DNA of 64,000 nt, taken from the NCBI GenBank assembly GCA_026399015.1, contig JAPLRS010000034.1, positions 1 to 64,000 of the forward strand, written 5' to 3'. The position numbers and the translations under genes are program-made. This document shows positions 1 to 9,923 of this stretch, piece after piece. Numbering within the stretch: the first letter of the stretch is position 1; each line of letters starts with the position of its first letter. The notes under the pieces were generated by a model, which did not search any database, was not told where the DNA came from, and saw nothing but the letters and a program-made list of their open reading frames with translations. Origin of the DNA: Methylococcales bacterium (GTDB lineage: Bacteria; Pseudomonadota; Gammaproteobacteria; Methylococcales; Methylomonadaceae).

Positions 1-55
1 AACCCCCGACCCTCGCCTTGTAAGGGCGATGCTCTCCCAGCTGAGCTAAGCACCC
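1..55 (-). tRNA. tRNA-Val (anticodon TAC), 3' end outside window
   Basis: Read on the minus strand, the sequence starts with the acceptor strand GGGTGCT, then a D-arm (AGCTCAGCTGGGAGAGCA) and an anticodon arm TCGCC-CTTACAA-GGCGA with TAC in the anticodon position, which decodes valine GTA. The T-arm begins (GTCGGGGGTT) but the rest, the closing acceptor strand and CCA lie beyond the window edge. It lies downstream of hup in the same direction. Confidence 0.92.
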
Positions 56-123
56 GACTAAAAAAATCATTATACAGTGTTTATTTTAAAATGCAAACTA
101 AATAACAATTTTTTTTAATTCAG

Positions 124-148
124 TGTTGGGTCTAATCGGTCACCCAAC
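124..148 (-). terminator. possible hairpin terminator after hup
   Basis: A 7-bp inverted repeat (GTTGGGT, 10-base loop, ACCCAAC) lies 10 bp past the hup stop codon. The T-run expected right after the stem on the minus strand is weak, so this may be a poor terminator or an RNA-stabilising 3' hairpin. Confidence 0.35.
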
Positions 149-158
149 AAAGAAAAAA

Positions 159-431
159 TTATTGTACAGCATCCTTTAAAGATTTACCAGCCTTAAACGA
201 AGGAATTTTTGCTGCTTTGATAGTAATTTCTTCACCTGATTGAGGATTACGACCTTTACGCTCTGCTCTTTCTTTAACTGCGAAAGTACCAAAACCAACT
301 AAAGCCACTGAATCACCTTTACTTAAAGCACCTGTTACTGCACTTAAAAAACCGTCTAGAGCACGTCCTGCATCAGCTTTAGTTAAACTTGCTGACTCTG
401 CAATTGCATCGATAAGTTCCGATTTATTCAT
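159..431 (-). CDS. hupB: DNA-binding protein HU (beta type)
   Basis: This 90-residue protein is a typical HU/IHF-family histone-like protein that bends and compacts DNA in the nucleoid. It opens with [12 protein letters not shown] and contains the family signature [21 protein letters not shown], which forms the DNA-embracing beta arm, with the proline-bearing RNPQSGEE tip. The start is well supported by a strong ribosome binding site (AGGAGG) 5-6 bases upstream. It lies after lon in the conserved tig-clpP-clpX-lon-hupB order of gammaproteobacteria, and a 181-bp gap suggests its own promoter. The position next to lon favours the HU-beta paralogue. Confidence 0.96.
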   Translation of the reverse strand: MNKSELIDAIAESASLTKADAGRALDGFLSAVTGALSKGDSVALVGFGTFAVKERAERKGRNPQSGEEITIKAAKIPSFKAGKSLKDAVQ

Positions 432-612
432 TACTCCTCCTAAAGAAGTTGTTTTTAATGTTTATTATGAAAACGCTTATGTCTATTCTTATCCACGATT
501 GCATGCACCAAAATAAACAAGTACATTTATATCAAGTGTAGTGAGATGGTGTCAAGCTTTAATACCCTCAAGGCCTTTGTTTTTAAGGTTTTGTCACAAT
601 AACGAAACATTC

Positions 613-3045
613 TTAATGTGCAAGCTGACCTGGCTGTAACTTTTTAATTGCCTCAGCCTCTACCTTAGTCAACTCATCATCAGTTTTTTTCACAACGGGT
701 GTAGGCAAATACTGTAAAGCCACTTCTAATACCTCATCAATCCAACGCACCGGCTTAATGTCTAAATGCTCTTTAATATTCTCAGGTATTTCGACTAAAT
801 CTTTTTCATTGTCTGCAGGAATAACTACCGTTGTAATACCACCACGATGAGCCGCTAACAATTTTTCTTTTAAACCACCAATGGGCAAAACTTCACCTCT
901 TAAAGTAATCTCACCAGTCATTGCTACATTCGCTCTAACAGGAATTTGAGTTAACGCCGAAATAATAGCTGTACACATACCAATTCCCGCACTTGGACCA
1001 TCTTTTGGTGTAGCACCTTCAGGTACATGAATATGTATATCGTTATTTTGGAACATATCGTTCTCTATACCGAGCACTTGCGAACGACTTCTTACAACGG
1101 TCATCGCAGCTTCTATAGACTCCTTCATAACATCACCTAACTTACCCGTAGCTGATTGCTTACCCTTACCAGGAATGACTGCAGTTTCAATACTTAATAA
1201 CTCACCACCCACCTCTGTCCAAGCTAATCCAGTTACCCGCCCAATTTGATCCTGTTCTTCCGCTAAACCATATTTAAATCGCTTAACACCTAAATAATCA
1301 TTTAAATTTTCTGCTGTTACTACGACTTTATCATTAGCTGATTTTAACAATAAGGCTTTAACCACTTTACGACACACCTTAGATATATCTCGTTCTAAAT
1401 TACGTACACCAGCTTCTCGCGAATAGTAACGGATCATATCTCGTACGGCAGATTCAGTAATTTCAATTTCTTTTACTAATAAGCCATTATTCTTTATCTG
1501 CTTTGGAATTAAATAACGGACTGCAATATTTATTTTTTCATCTTCTGTGTAACCCGCTAAACGAATAACTTCCATTCTATCCAGCAATGCTGGCGGAATA
1601 TTCATACTATTTGCAGTAGCTACAAACATTACATCAGAAAGATCAAAATCGACCTCTAAATAATGATCAGAAAATGTGTGATTCTGTTCTGGATCTAGCA
1701 CCTCTAGTAATGCAGAAGCAGGATCCCCACGAAAATCCGCCGCCATCTTGTCAATTTCATCTAACAAGAACAATGGATTACGCGTTTTAACTTTTGTTAA
1801 GCTTTGTAAAATCTTCCCAGGCATAGAGCCAATATAAGTTCGTCTATGGCCACGAATCTCAGCTTCATCTCTCACACCGCCCAAAGCCATACGCACATAG
1901 GTACGATTTGTAGCGCGCGCAATAGACTCACCAAGCGATGTTTTACCTACCCCTGGAGGCCCGACCAAGCATAGAATTGGACCTTTAAGCTGTTTAACTC
2001 TTTGATGAACGGCAAGATACTCTAGAATTCGTTCTTTTACTTTATCTAAACCATAATGCTCAGATTCTAAAACTTGCTCTGCAATTTTAAGATCATGTCT
2101 CACCTTGGTTTTTTTCTTCCAAGGTACATTTGTCATCCAATCGATATAGTTACGCACCACTGTTGCTTCAGCAGACATGGGTGGCATTAACTTCAACTTA
2201 TTAAACTCTGCATCTGCCTTAGCTTTTGCTTCTTTAGACATACCCGCATTAGCTATTTTCTTTTCTAATTCGGCCATTTCATTAGGTGACTCATCCATAT
2301 CACCCAACTCTTTGTGAATTGCTTTAATTTGTTCGTTTAAATAGTATTCCCTTTGATTTTTTTCCATCTGCTGCTTAACGCGCACCCGGATTTTCTTTTC
2401 CATTTCTAATAAATCAACCTCTCCTTCCATCAAGGTCATTAAATCTTCTAAGCGTTGTTCAATATCTGCTGTTTCTAAAATTATCTGCTTATCACTGACT
2501 TTTAAAATCATGTGAGCCGCCATGGTATCTGCAAGTCGACTGGGATCATCGATACCGGCTAAAGCGTTTAATACCTCTGCAGGAACTTTACCATTGAGTT
2601 TTACATATTGATCAAATGAATCCAAGACTGTGCGTTGCAACACTTCCTGTTCTTTTGGAGATAACTTATACACATCTTCAATTTTTTCCACTTCTGCTGA
2701 AAAAAATGTATCAGTCTCTTTATAACTAAGAACCTTACTACGCTCACTACCTTCGACAAGCACTTTAACAGTACCATCTGGAAGTTTTAATAGTTGTAGA
2801 ATATTGGCTAAGGTACCAATTTCATATAAATCATTAAACTCTGGCTCGTCGACTTCAGCTTCTCTTTGAGCCACTAACAAAACCTGTTTATTGTCTTCCA
2901 TAGCCGCAAAGAGCGCATCAATGGATTTTTCTCTACCCACAAATAGAGGTATTACCATATGGGGATAGACGACCACATCTCTTAGTGGTAACACTGGAAT
3001 TAAGTTATCTTTTTGGAGCAACGGTTTCATAGTGTGCATTTCCAT
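613..3045 (-). CDS. lon: ATP-dependent protease Lon
   Basis: This 810-residue protein matches LonA in length and layout: N-terminal substrate-binding LON domain ([20 protein letters not shown] near residue 17), coiled-coil region around 200-290, AAA+ module with Walker A GPPGVGKT and Walker [11 protein letters not shown], and a C-terminal serine-lysine protease. The catalytic serine is in DGPSAG (about S685) and the lysine in GGLKEKL (about K728). Lon degrades misfolded and regulatory proteins in the cytoplasm. Three methionines lie near the start (1, 3 and 6); Met6 (MKPLLQKDN) at 3030 is an equally good start and no convincing ribosome binding site decides between them. A sigma-32-like promoter lies just upstream, fitting heat-shock control. 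Confidence 0.97.
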   Translation of the reverse strand: MEMHTMKPLLQKDNLIPVLPLRDVVVYPHMVIPLFVGREKSIDALFAAMEDNKQVLLVAQREAEVDEPEFNDLYEIGTLANILQLLKLPDGTVKVLVEGSERSKVLSYKETDTFFSAEVEKIEDVYKLSPKEQEVLQRTVLDSFDQYVKLNGKVPAEVLNALAGIDDPSRLADTMAAHMILKVSDKQIILETADIEQRLEDLMTLMEGEVDLLEMEKKIRVRVKQQMEKNQREYYLNEQIKAIHKELGDMDESPNEMAELEKKIANAGMSKEAKAKADAEFNKLKLMPPMSAEATVVRNYIDWMTNVPWKKKTKVRHDLKIAEQVLESEHYGLDKVKERILEYLAVHQRVKQLKGPILCLVGPPGVGKTSLGESIARATNRTYVRMALGGVRDEAEIRGHRRTYIGSMPGKILQSLTKVKTRNPLFLLDEIDKMAADFRGDPASALLEVLDPEQNHTFSDHYLEVDFDLSDVMFVATANSMNIPPALLDRMEVIRLAGYTEDEKINIAVRYLIPKQIKNNGLLVKEIEITESAVRDMIRYYSREAGVRNLERDISKVCRKVVKALLLKSANDKVVVTAENLNDYLGVKRFKYGLAEEQDQIGRVTGLAWTEVGGELLSIETAVIPGKGKQSATGKLGDVMKESIEAAMTVVRSRSQVLGIENDMFQNNDIHIHVPEGATPKDGPSAGIGMCTAIISALTQIPVRANVAMTGEITLRGEVLPIGGLKEKLLAAHRGGITTVVIPADNEKDLVEIPENIKEHLDIKPVRWIDEVLEVALQYLPTPVVKKTDDELTKVEAEAIKKLQPGQLAH

Positions 3046-3081
3046 AAACGGAGGGCGTTAAACAATTTTCAATCTCGAATA

Positions 3082-3108
3082 ATGGGGACAGCTTATTTAA
3101 ATAGCAAG
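3082..3108 (-). promoter_or_regulatory. sigma-32 (heat-shock) type promoter of lon
   Basis: On the minus strand a -35-like box CTTGCTA is followed after 14 bases by CCCCATTA. The sigma-32 consensus is CTTGAAA, 13-15 bases, CCCCATNT. The -10 box matches almost fully and the -35 box at 5 of 7. Transcription would start near 3074, giving a 30-45 base leader for lon. The window also encodes rpoH, the cognate sigma factor. Confidence 0.6.
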
Positions 3109-3371
3109 GCACCACATTATTTTTATTACAAAATATCCAAAGTTTCCGCAAGTATTGCATGGATATTTATAAAGATATTGGGGAAATATTACAATAATCT
3201 ATAAAAATAGCGAACGACTAATTACAGATTAATAGATTAAATTTTAGAAAAACGTTAAAGAATAGGTTTAACAGCATTATTACTAAAGGCAATATACATC
3301 CAAATTTACTGTTACAGCTTTTTTATGACACTGAGGATCACCTCAGAAATTTGATATACTTATTGGTTCAA

Positions 3372-3408
3372 CAAAAAAGCTCAACCCTGTTTTACCGGGG
3401 TTGAGCTT
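3372..3408 (-). terminator. Rho-independent terminator of clpX
   Basis: A GC-rich stem (AAGCTCAACCC with GGGGTTGAGCTT) lies directly after the clpX stop codon and is followed on the minus strand by six T residues. Confidence 0.88.
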
Positions 3409-3414
3409 AATTAT

Positions 3415-4692
3415 TTATGACTCTACTGCTAGATTTTTCTTTTCGGTTTCGTAAACTAACAAAGGTTCAGTTTCACCTAAAATAACACTTTCATCAATAA
3501 CCACTTTGCTAATATTTTCTGCAGAAGGTAATTCATACATCGTGTTTAATAAGACATTCTCAACAATTGTCCTTAATCCACGAGCACCTGTCTTTCTTTC
3601 CATCGCCTTACGCGCAATAGCAACAAGTGATTCATCTCTAAACTCAAGTTCTGCACCTTCCATTTCAAACAAATGTTTGTATTGCTTAGTTAGGGCATTT
3701 TTAGGTTCAGTTAATATTTGTACTAAAGCTTCTTCATCCAACTCTTCTAGAGTTGCGATGATGGGCAATCGTCCAACAAACTCAGGAATTAAACCATACT
3801 TGATTAAATCATCTGACTCAACTTCTGCAAACAACTGACCGACGTTTTTTGTATCATCTTTCGTCTTAACTTCTGCAGAGAAGCCAATGCCACCTTTTTC
3901 TGATCTAGCTTTAATTACTTTATCTAATCCAGCAAAAGCGCCACCGACAATAAAAAGTATATTTGCAGTGTTAACTTGCAAAAAATCACCCTGTGGATGT
4001 TTACGCCCACCTTGAGGAGGAACAGAAGCAACCGTGCCTTCAATCAATTTTAAAAGTGCTTGTTGAACACCCTCACCTGATACATCTCGAGTAATAGATG
4101 GATTATCAGACTTTCTAGAAATCTTATCAATCTCATCGATATAAACAATGCCTGTTTCAGCTTTTTCTACATCGTAATCACATTTTTGTAAGATTTTTTG
4201 AATGATGTTTTCAACATCCTCACCCACATAACCCGCTTCAGTTAGCGTAGTTGCATCAGCAATAGTGAATGGTACATCTAACAGTCTTGCCAATGTCTCA
4301 GCTAATAATGTTTTACCAGAACCAGTAGGGCCAATCAGTAAAATATTACTCTTTGCTAATTCAACACCGTCATTTTTAGATTTACTTCTTAGGCGTTTAT
4401 AATGATTATAAACAGCAACCGCTAATATCTTTTTCGCTCTATCCTGACCGATAACATAACCATCTAACTCTTCTTTAATTTCTTTAGGTTTAGGCAATTT
4501 GTTACCAGCAAATGAAGACTCTTCATCCTCATCAATCTCATCTTTTATAATATCATTACAGAGTTCAACACACTCATCACACACATAAACTGATGGACCA
4601 GCAATCAATTTTTTTACTTCTTGTTGGCTCTTGCCACAAAAAGAACAGTAAAGCAGTTTTTCACTGTCTTTACCGCCTTTATCATTACTCAT
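3415..4692 (-). CDS. clpX: ATP-dependent Clp protease ATP-binding subunit ClpX
   Basis: ClpX is the AAA+ unfoldase that feeds tagged proteins to ClpP. The 425-residue protein has the expected N-terminal zinc-binding domain ([11 protein letters not shown] and CDECVELC, four cysteines), Walker A GPTGSGKT, Walker [10 protein letters not shown], the pore-loop region and the IGF-like ClpP-docking segment (GGIGFSAEV). The length equals that of E. coli ClpX within a residue or two. It follows clpP after a 73-bp gap that holds a terminator-like hairpin, so it is probably transcribed both by read-through and from its own promoter. Confidence 0.98.
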   Translation of the reverse strand: MSNDKGGKDSEKLLYCSFCGKSQQEVKKLIAGPSVYVCDECVELCNDIIKDEIDEDEESSFAGNKLPKPKEIKEELDGYVIGQDRAKKILAVAVYNHYKRLRSKSKNDGVELAKSNILLIGPTGSGKTLLAETLARLLDVPFTIADATTLTEAGYVGEDVENIIQKILQKCDYDVEKAETGIVYIDEIDKISRKSDNPSITRDVSGEGVQQALLKLIEGTVASVPPQGGRKHPQGDFLQVNTANILFIVGGAFAGLDKVIKARSEKGGIGFSAEVKTKDDTKNVGQLFAEVESDDLIKYGLIPEFVGRLPIIATLEELDEEALVQILTEPKNALTKQYKHLFEMEGAELEFRDESLVAIARKAMERKTGARGLRTIVENVLLNTMYELPSAENISKVVIDESVILGETEPLLVYETEKKNLAVES

Positions 4693-4719
4693 AAATCAAC
4701 CCTCATACTTTTACTGGCT

Positions 4720-4758
4720 TTATAAATTAAAATAGACGCATAGTAAACTATGCGTCTA
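4720..4758 (-). terminator. hairpin terminator or attenuator between clpP and clpX
   Basis: A perfect 11-bp inverted repeat (TAGACGCATAG, 4-base loop, CTATGCGTCTA, 4733-4758) lies just past the clpP stop. On the minus strand it is followed by TTTTAATTTATAA, a moderate T-rich tail, so partial termination between tig-clpP and clpX is likely. Confidence 0.7.
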
Positions 4759-4765
4759 TAACATT

Positions 4766-5413
4766 TTATAAATCAGAACCTGCTGTTCTATTTGTTAATA
4801 CTTTATCAATCAAACCATAAGCAACCGCATCATCAGCACTTAAGAAATTGTCTCTATCAGTGTCTTGTTGAACCTTTTCTATGGGTTGACCAGTATGATG
4901 AGATAATACTTTATTTAGCTTATCTCTTATTAACAATATTTCTCTTGCATGAATATCAAAATCAGAAGCTTGACCTTGGAAACCACCTAAAGGTTGGTGA
5001 ATCATCATTCTGGAATGTGGCAAACAGTAACGCTTATCTTTTGCGCCACCTGTTAACAATAAAGCTCCCATACTAGCCGCTTGTCCAATACATAGAGTAC
5101 TGACATCTGGCTTAATGAACTGCATAGTGTCATAAATTGACATACCTGCAGTCACTGATCCACCTGGAGAATTGATATATAAATGTATATCTTTATCAGG
5201 ATTTTCGGATTCTAAAAACAGCAACTGAGCAACAACTAAGTTAGCCATATAATCTTCAACTTGACCAACTAAGAAAATAACACGCTCTTTTAATAGCCTT
5301 GAATAGATATCAAAAGATCTTTCCCCTCTAGCGGTTTGCTCAATAACCATAGGGACTAGACCGCCTGCGGCTTCTAGTGCTCTTGCTTGATTCATTACAT
5401 GCTGTTTATACAT
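4766..5413 (-). CDS. clpP: ATP-dependent Clp protease proteolytic subunit ClpP
   Basis: ClpP forms the barrel-shaped serine peptidase that works with ClpX. The 215-residue sequence carries the whole catalytic triad in family motifs: Ser114 in [11 protein letters not shown], His139 in MMIHQPLGG and Asp188 in [10 protein letters not shown] short propeptide precedes the conserved LVPMVIEQT segment, as in E. coli. The gene starts 9 bp after tig in the same direction, so tig and clpP are surely co-transcribed. Confidence 0.98.
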   Translation of the reverse strand: MYKQHVMNQARALEAAGGLVPMVIEQTARGERSFDIYSRLLKERVIFLVGQVEDYMANLVVAQLLFLESENPDKDIHLYINSPGGSVTAGMSIYDTMQFIKPDVSTLCIGQAASMGALLLTGGAKDKRYCLPHSRMMIHQPLGGFQGQASDFDIHAREILLIRDKLNKVLSHHTGQPIEKVQQDTDRDNFLSADDAVAYGLIDKVLTNRTAGSDL

Positions 5414-5422
5414 TTAAAAACC

Positions 5423-6724
5423 TTAACGTTGTTGCTTATCCATAACATCACTAAAATTTACTGATTTATCAGATACTTTGGCCTTTTCGATCAATGATTC
5501 TACCACTTGATCTTCTAAAACCATTTGCTGTACATCATTCAAACGTGACTCGTCTGCATAATACCAAGCAACTACATCATCTGGGCGCTCGTAACTTTTA
5601 GCCATGTCTTCAATGGTAGAGCGTACTTTATTTGCATCCAATTGAATAGCATTTTTTTGAATTACTTCACCTAAAATAAGACCTAAGGCTACTCTTCGTG
5701 TAGCTTGTGCTTCAAACATTTCTCTAGGTAATTTTAAATCCTCTAGTTTCATGTTTTGTCTTTTAGCTGTTTCTAAATACGGTTTCATCATTTCTTCGAC
5801 TTCAACATCGACTAATGAATTTGGCACTGTAATTTTTACATTTTCGTAAACAGCATCCATAACAGCATTTTTTAATTTACCACGTAAAGCCTGAACCAAC
5901 TCTCTATCCATGTTGTTTCTAACATCAACCCGGAAAGAATCCACTGAACCATCTTCAACGCCATAAGCCTTAACAAATTCTTCGTTAATTTCAGCTAAAA
6001 CAGCCTCTTCAACTTTAGATACCGTTACTTCGAATTCAGCTGCTTTACCAGCTAGTTTTTCATTACCGTAATCTTCAGGAAAACTTACTGTAAAAGTTTT
6101 ATTGTCACCTGCACTTAAACCTAACAAATTACCTTCAAAACCAGGGATCATTTTGTTTGAACCCAAAACAACTGGAAAGTCGTCAACTTGACCATCAGTA
6201 AAATTCTCACCTTCTGATGTGCCAGAGAAACTAATTGTGATGGTATCTTTGTCTTGAGCTGCGCGCTCAACAACTTGCAGAGTTTGTTTTTGCGCTCTTA
6301 ATTTTTCAATCATTTCTTCAACATCAGCATCAGTGACGCTAGAAACAGGACGCTCAACTTCTAATTTATCAAGACCCTCTAAAGAAATTTCTGGATAAAC
6401 TTCAAAAACAGCTGTGTATTTGAAGCCCTCAGTTTCTTCTAGTGGTTCAATGTGAGGATAGCCAGCAGGCTTTAAATCTTGATCTTGTAAAGCATCATAA
6501 TAAGTATCTTTGATCAAATCACCAGTGATTTCACCGCGAATACGCTCGCCGTACATTTTTTTAACGACATGTTGAGGCACTTTACCAGGACGAAAGCCAT
6601 CAATTTTTACTTCACGGGCCAAAGCTTTTAAACGTTCAGCAATTTTCTCCTGAACAACAGTTTCGGGCACGCTTACAGTCATTTTTCTGCTTAGTTCTGA
6701 TGTTTTTTCAACAGAAATTTGCAT
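5423..6724 (-). CDS. tig: trigger factor (ribosome-associated chaperone)
   Basis: Trigger factor binds nascent chains at the ribosome exit tunnel and has peptidyl-prolyl isomerase activity. The 433-residue protein shows the N-terminal ribosome-binding domain with its signature GFRPGKVP (about residues 43-50), a central FKBP-like domain (KDTITISFSGT to FPEDYGNEKLAGKAAEFEV, about 155-245) and a helical C-terminal domain. Length matches the E. coli protein (432). First gene of the tig-clpP unit. Confidence 0.98.
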   Translation of the reverse strand: MQISVEKTSELSRKMTVSVPETVVQEKIAERLKALAREVKIDGFRPGKVPQHVVKKMYGERIRGEITGDLIKDTYYDALQDQDLKPAGYPHIEPLEETEGFKYTAVFEVYPEISLEGLDKLEVERPVSSVTDADVEEMIEKLRAQKQTLQVVERAAQDKDTITISFSGTSEGENFTDGQVDDFPVVLGSNKMIPGFEGNLLGLSAGDNKTFTVSFPEDYGNEKLAGKAAEFEVTVSKVEEAVLAEINEEFVKAYGVEDGSVDSFRVDVRNNMDRELVQALRGKLKNAVMDAVYENVKITVPNSLVDVEVEEMMKPYLETAKRQNMKLEDLKLPREMFEAQATRRVALGLILGEVIQKNAIQLDANKVRSTIEDMAKSYERPDDVVAWYYADESRLNDVQQMVLEDQVVESLIEKAKVSDKSVNFSDVMDKQQR

Positions 6725-6799
6725 CTCTTTACCTCACATATTTTATAGAAGAATTTTATGGATACTGATATAGATATATAATCAATCTAATTTTGAAGA

Positions 6800-6819
6800 T
6801 AGAACGAAGACTCGTTCTA
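6800..6819 (-). terminator. small hairpin downstream of tRNA-Leu
   Basis: An 8-bp perfect inverted repeat (TAGAACGA, AGAC loop, TCGTTCTA) lies between tRNA-Leu and tig on the minus strand. Its T-tail is poor, so a role in ending or processing the tRNA transcript is only possible. Confidence 0.35.
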
Positions 6820-6832
6820 TTTAAAATAAGGG

Positions 6833-6917
6833 TGGTACGAATGGAGAGACTCGAACTCTCACAGGGTTACCTACTGGAACCTAAATCCAGCGCGTCTACC
6901 AGTTTCGCCACATTCGC
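6833..6917 (-). tRNA. tRNA-Leu (anticodon TAG)
   Basis: Read on the minus strand this 85-base sequence has acceptor strands GCGAATG and CATTCGT with one G-T pair, discriminator A and an encoded CCA end. The anticodon arm CTGGA-TTTAGGT-TCCAG gives anticodon TAG, decoding CTA leucine. A long variable arm, as expected for tRNA-Leu, follows. Confidence 0.95.
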
Positions 6918-6991
6918 ACATCAATGAGCGGACTATTATAGTGAGTACTTTCCAAGATAACAAGATAAAATTACAAATCCTGTCATATTTG

Positions 6992-7843
6992 TTAATTTAC
7001 GCTCACATTAAAGCCCATTTCTTTTATTTCATGAGCAAAGGCATTAAGCACCTCTAAATCCAAAGCGACTAAGTGCCCAGCTTCCGGCTGTAAAGAAGGC
7101 CTTGCCAAGGTATATAGCATAATGTCTTGCACATTAACGAACTCAGCTTGTAATTGCCTTAAAAAACCTAAATAAGCGTCATGCTCCTGTTGTAAAAAGC
7201 CTTGTTGATTATAATTAACTAAACAGGTTTGGATTTTTGTCTTACAAAGTTGACTAGCTAATTTCAAGTTCTGGAAGCTTGCCTGATAACTCTGAGCGGT
7301 ATTATTAATGGATGACCGTCCCTCATAATTTGCACTATCAAACTTAAACCATACCTCACCGCCATATGAATTTAATACTTTTAAACCCTCTTCTACTTTA
7401 GCTTGATGCACCAAACTACCATTTGTAATTAAGACAAACTGACTCTTTGGAAACACACCCATTTCTGTGGCTATACGCCCAATTAACTCAATAGCGACAG
7501 CGAACTCTTTTAAACTCGTTGGCTCACCATTACCTGCGATCGCAATATCTTTAATAACGCGTTTCTCTTTATCAACACTAAAACGTTCATAAAAATCGCC
7601 TTGTAACACATCATTAAGAAAAAAACGTAACTCTACTTCTAATAACTCTGCATCCAATTTAGGGGCAGCACCTAATTTTAAATCGGGTACCTGACAATAA
7701 ATACAGCGCCAATTACAAGCATTGTTTATATTGAAATTAACCCCAATCGACAAACCGCCTAATCGTCTAGAAATAACTGGATAGACATAAGTTAAACCTA
7801 CTACGTCCGTAGCATGATTGGTCGTGGTTAATTGCGTTGTCAT
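6992..7843 (-). CDS. radical SAM protein of unknown substrate
   Basis: A 283-residue iron-sulfur enzyme of the radical S-adenosylmethionine superfamily. The cluster-binding CxxxCxxC motif is CNWRCIYC (about residues 43-50), followed by the glycine-rich SAM-binding GNGEPTS segment. The overall pattern recalls the COG0731-type branch (related to wybutosine-pathway Fe-S oxidoreductases), but such homologues in bacteria have no agreed function and I cannot name a substrate. It stands alone between tRNA-Leu and the divergent efflux operon. No signal peptide or membrane segment, so cytoplasmic. Confidence 0.8.
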   Translation of the reverse strand: MTTQLTTTNHATDVVGLTYVYPVISRRLGGLSIGVNFNINNACNWRCIYCQVPDLKLGAAPKLDAELLEVELRFFLNDVLQGDFYERFSVDKEKRVIKDIAIAGNGEPTSLKEFAVAIELIGRIATEMGVFPKSQFVLITNGSLVHQAKVEEGLKVLNSYGGEVWFKFDSANYEGRSSINNTAQSYQASFQNLKLASQLCKTKIQTCLVNYNQQGFLQQEHDAYLGFLRQLQAEFVNVQDIMLYTLARPSLQPEAGHLVALDLEVLNAFAHEIKEMGFNVSVN

Positions 7844-7972
7844 AATTTTTCAAAAATTTTATAGTTAAGTCGTATTTTACGAGTTAATGCTATTCTAATT
7901 CAATGTTTTAACGTTGCTCAAAGCAATGCACACTATAAAACACTATCTATTAAGCCTAGCTTCCGTCTTTAA

Positions 7973-8001
7973 TTGCCATTTAAATTTGATAACACTATAA
8001 T
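7973..8001 (+). promoter_or_regulatory. sigma-70 promoter of the efflux operon
   Basis: TTGCCA (7973-7978), a 17-base spacer and a perfect TATAAT (7996-8001) lie about 60 bases before the permease start codon. Confidence 0.65.
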
Positions 8002-8062
8002 CGATTAATTAGTCGTAAGTAGCACCTAATCCCCTTAACACAGCACATTAATAGTCATCACT

Positions 8063-9223
8063 ATGAATTACATCGCTATAAAAATGCTTATGGGAGATAA
8101 AGGTAAATATATTGGCATTATTATGGGACTTACTTTTGCCTCATTAATTATGACCCAACAACCGGCTATCTTTGTTGGCTTAATGGCTCGGTCTTATAGT
8201 TTTATATCTGACCTAGGCTTACCTGATATTTGGGTAATGGATCCTAAAGTCCAATTTGTTGATGACATTAAACCCTTACAGGACACAGAACTCTATCGGG
8301 TACGAGGTGTTAGTGGGGTAGAATGGGCCACACCTTTATATAAAGGTTTACTTAAAGCCAGACTAACAGACGGTACCTTTCAAACGTGTAATGTTATAGG
8401 CTTGGATGATGCCACTTTAATTGGCGGTCCACCTATTATGTTAGAAGGGCAATTAGACGACTTAAGGCGTAGTGATAGTGTGATTGTTGATATTGATGGA
8501 GCCACCGAAAAACTCGGCAAACCATCGCTGATCCCGGGAGAAAAACCTACGCCTCTTAAAATAGGTGACAGTTTAGAACTTAACGATCGCCGAGCCATAG
8601 TGGTTGGCATTGCTAAATCTACTCGTACTTTTCAATCTCAGCCTGTCGTGTATACAACCTACAGTCGAGCCAAAAACTACGCACCCAAAGAGAGAAAACT
8701 TCTATCGTTTATTTTAGTAAAAACTAAACAAGGCCAAGACCCTCATGAATTAGCGAGACGCATTAAGCAACACACAGGGCCTGCTGCCTATACTCAAGCT
8801 GAGTTTAAAGAACTTACCTATCAATATTTTATGCACAACACGGGCATTCCCATCAATTTTGGTATTTCTATCCTACTCGGTTTTATCGTTGGTGCAGCTA
8901 TTGCAGGCCAAACTTTTTACAACTTTACTTTAGACAATATTCGCCAATTTGGTGTGCTTAAAGCAATGGGCACGGGCAACCTTGTATTATTAAGAATGAT
9001 TTTATTGCAAGCGGTATTGGTTGGAAGTATTGGCTATGGCTTGGGGGTGGGCCTCACCGCCTTATTTGGCTTTGCAACCCGCCATACTATTTTAGCGTTT
9101 AAATTTCCCTGGCAACTCTTACTCTTTAGTGGCACCGGAGTTAGTATCATATGTATATTTGCAGCTTTAATTAGTATTTTTAAAGTGTTTCGTTTAGAAC
9201 CTGCCATCGTATTTAAAGGCTAA
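8063..9223 (+). CDS. ABC exporter permease, DevC/MacB (FtsX-like) family
   Basis: A 386-residue inner membrane permease with the MacB-type layout: one N-terminal membrane helix (about 15-40), a large periplasmic domain (about 45-265) and three C-terminal helices (about 270-380). Such permeases do not carry substrate through a membrane channel; they couple ATP hydrolysis to a periplasmic adaptor and outer membrane channel. The next genes supply exactly those parts (ATPase, HlyD-like adaptor, NodT channel). Family resemblance is to DevC of heterocystous cyanobacteria, which exports glycolipids, but the cargo here cannot be told from sequence. Confidence 0.85.
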   Translation: MNYIAIKMLMGDKGKYIGIIMGLTFASLIMTQQPAIFVGLMARSYSFISDLGLPDIWVMDPKVQFVDDIKPLQDTELYRVRGVSGVEWATPLYKGLLKARLTDGTFQTCNVIGLDDATLIGGPPIMLEGQLDDLRRSDSVIVDIDGATEKLGKPSLIPGEKPTPLKIGDSLELNDRRAIVVGIAKSTRTFQSQPVVYTTYSRAKNYAPKERKLLSFILVKTKQGQDPHELARRIKQHTGPAAYTQAEFKELTYQYFMHNTGIPINFGISILLGFIVGAAIAGQTFYNFTLDNIRQFGVLKAMGTGNLVLLRMILLQAVLVGSIGYGLGVGLTALFGFATRHTILAFKFPWQLLLFSGTGVSIICIFAALISIFKVFRLEPAIVFKG

Positions 9224-9224
9224 C

Positions 9225-9923
9225 ATGAGTTTAGCCGTTCGCTGTCAAAACTTAACAAAAACTTATCATACCGGCGGTCAAATTGTCACTGCCCTTAACA
9301 ACATCAATTTAGAAATCACTATGGGTGAACTTATGATGTTAGTGGGTCCTTCAGGTTGTGGTAAAACGACGCTAATTTCTGTGATTGCTGGCATTCTGAA
9401 TCAAGATTCGGGACTCTGTGAAATTTTTGGCATTGATCTACAAAAGCTCTCAAATAAAGAAAAACTAAACTTTAGAGCCAGAAATATTGGCTTTGTCTTC
9501 CAAACTTTTAATCTATTACCCGCACTCAATGCGGCGGAGAATGTTTCTATTCCCCTTATTATTAACGGCGTTAAACGCAGTATTGCCGAACGAAAAGCCA
9601 TTGAACTATTAACTCAAGTAGGCTTGGGAGATCGGTGGAAATCTTTACCATCTCAACTATCTGGCGGACAACAGCAGCGCGTCGCTATTGCTCGAGCCCT
9701 AATTCACAATCCTAAACTAATTGTTTGCGATGAACCTACCAGTGCCTTAGACCATGAAAGTGGACGCAATGTTATGAATTTACTTAAAGCCGTTGCACTC
9801 CAAAAAGACCGTTCACTTGTTATAGTGACTCATGATGCGCGAATTTTTGAGTTTGCAGATCAAGTTGCCGAAATGGACGATGGCCATATTATTAAAGTAA
9901 GAAACTCACTCAGTAGGATGTAA
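9225..9923 (+). CDS. ABC transporter ATP-binding protein, DevA/MacB-like
   Basis: A 232-residue ABC ATPase with Walker A GPSGCGKT, signature LSGGQQQRVAIARAL and Walker B LIVCDEPTSALDHESG followed by the switch histidine (VIVTHD). It begins one base after the permease stop codon and its own stop overlaps the next start (TAATG), so the products are made in step. It powers the exporter of this operon. Closest families are DevA, LolD and MacB ATPase domains. Confidence 0.93.
   Translation: MSLAVRCQNLTKTYHTGGQIVTALNNINLEITMGELMMLVGPSGCGKTTLISVIAGILNQDSGLCEIFGIDLQKLSNKEKLNFRARNIGFVFQTFNLLPALNAAENVSIPLIINGVKRSIAERKAIELLTQVGLGDRWKSLPSQLSGGQQQRVAIARALIHNPKLIVCDEPTSALDHESGRNVMNLLKAVALQKDRSLVIVTHDARIFEFADQVAEMDDGHIIKVRNSLSRM

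Larger units (their letters stand above)
3046..3414. other. intergenic region between clpX and lon
   Basis: No protein-coding gene is supported in these 369 bases. They hold the clpX terminator (3372-3408) and the sigma-32-like promoter of lon (3082-3108). The middle is AT-rich. A 63-codon + strand reading frame here overlaps lon and has no ribosome binding site. Confidence 0.6.
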
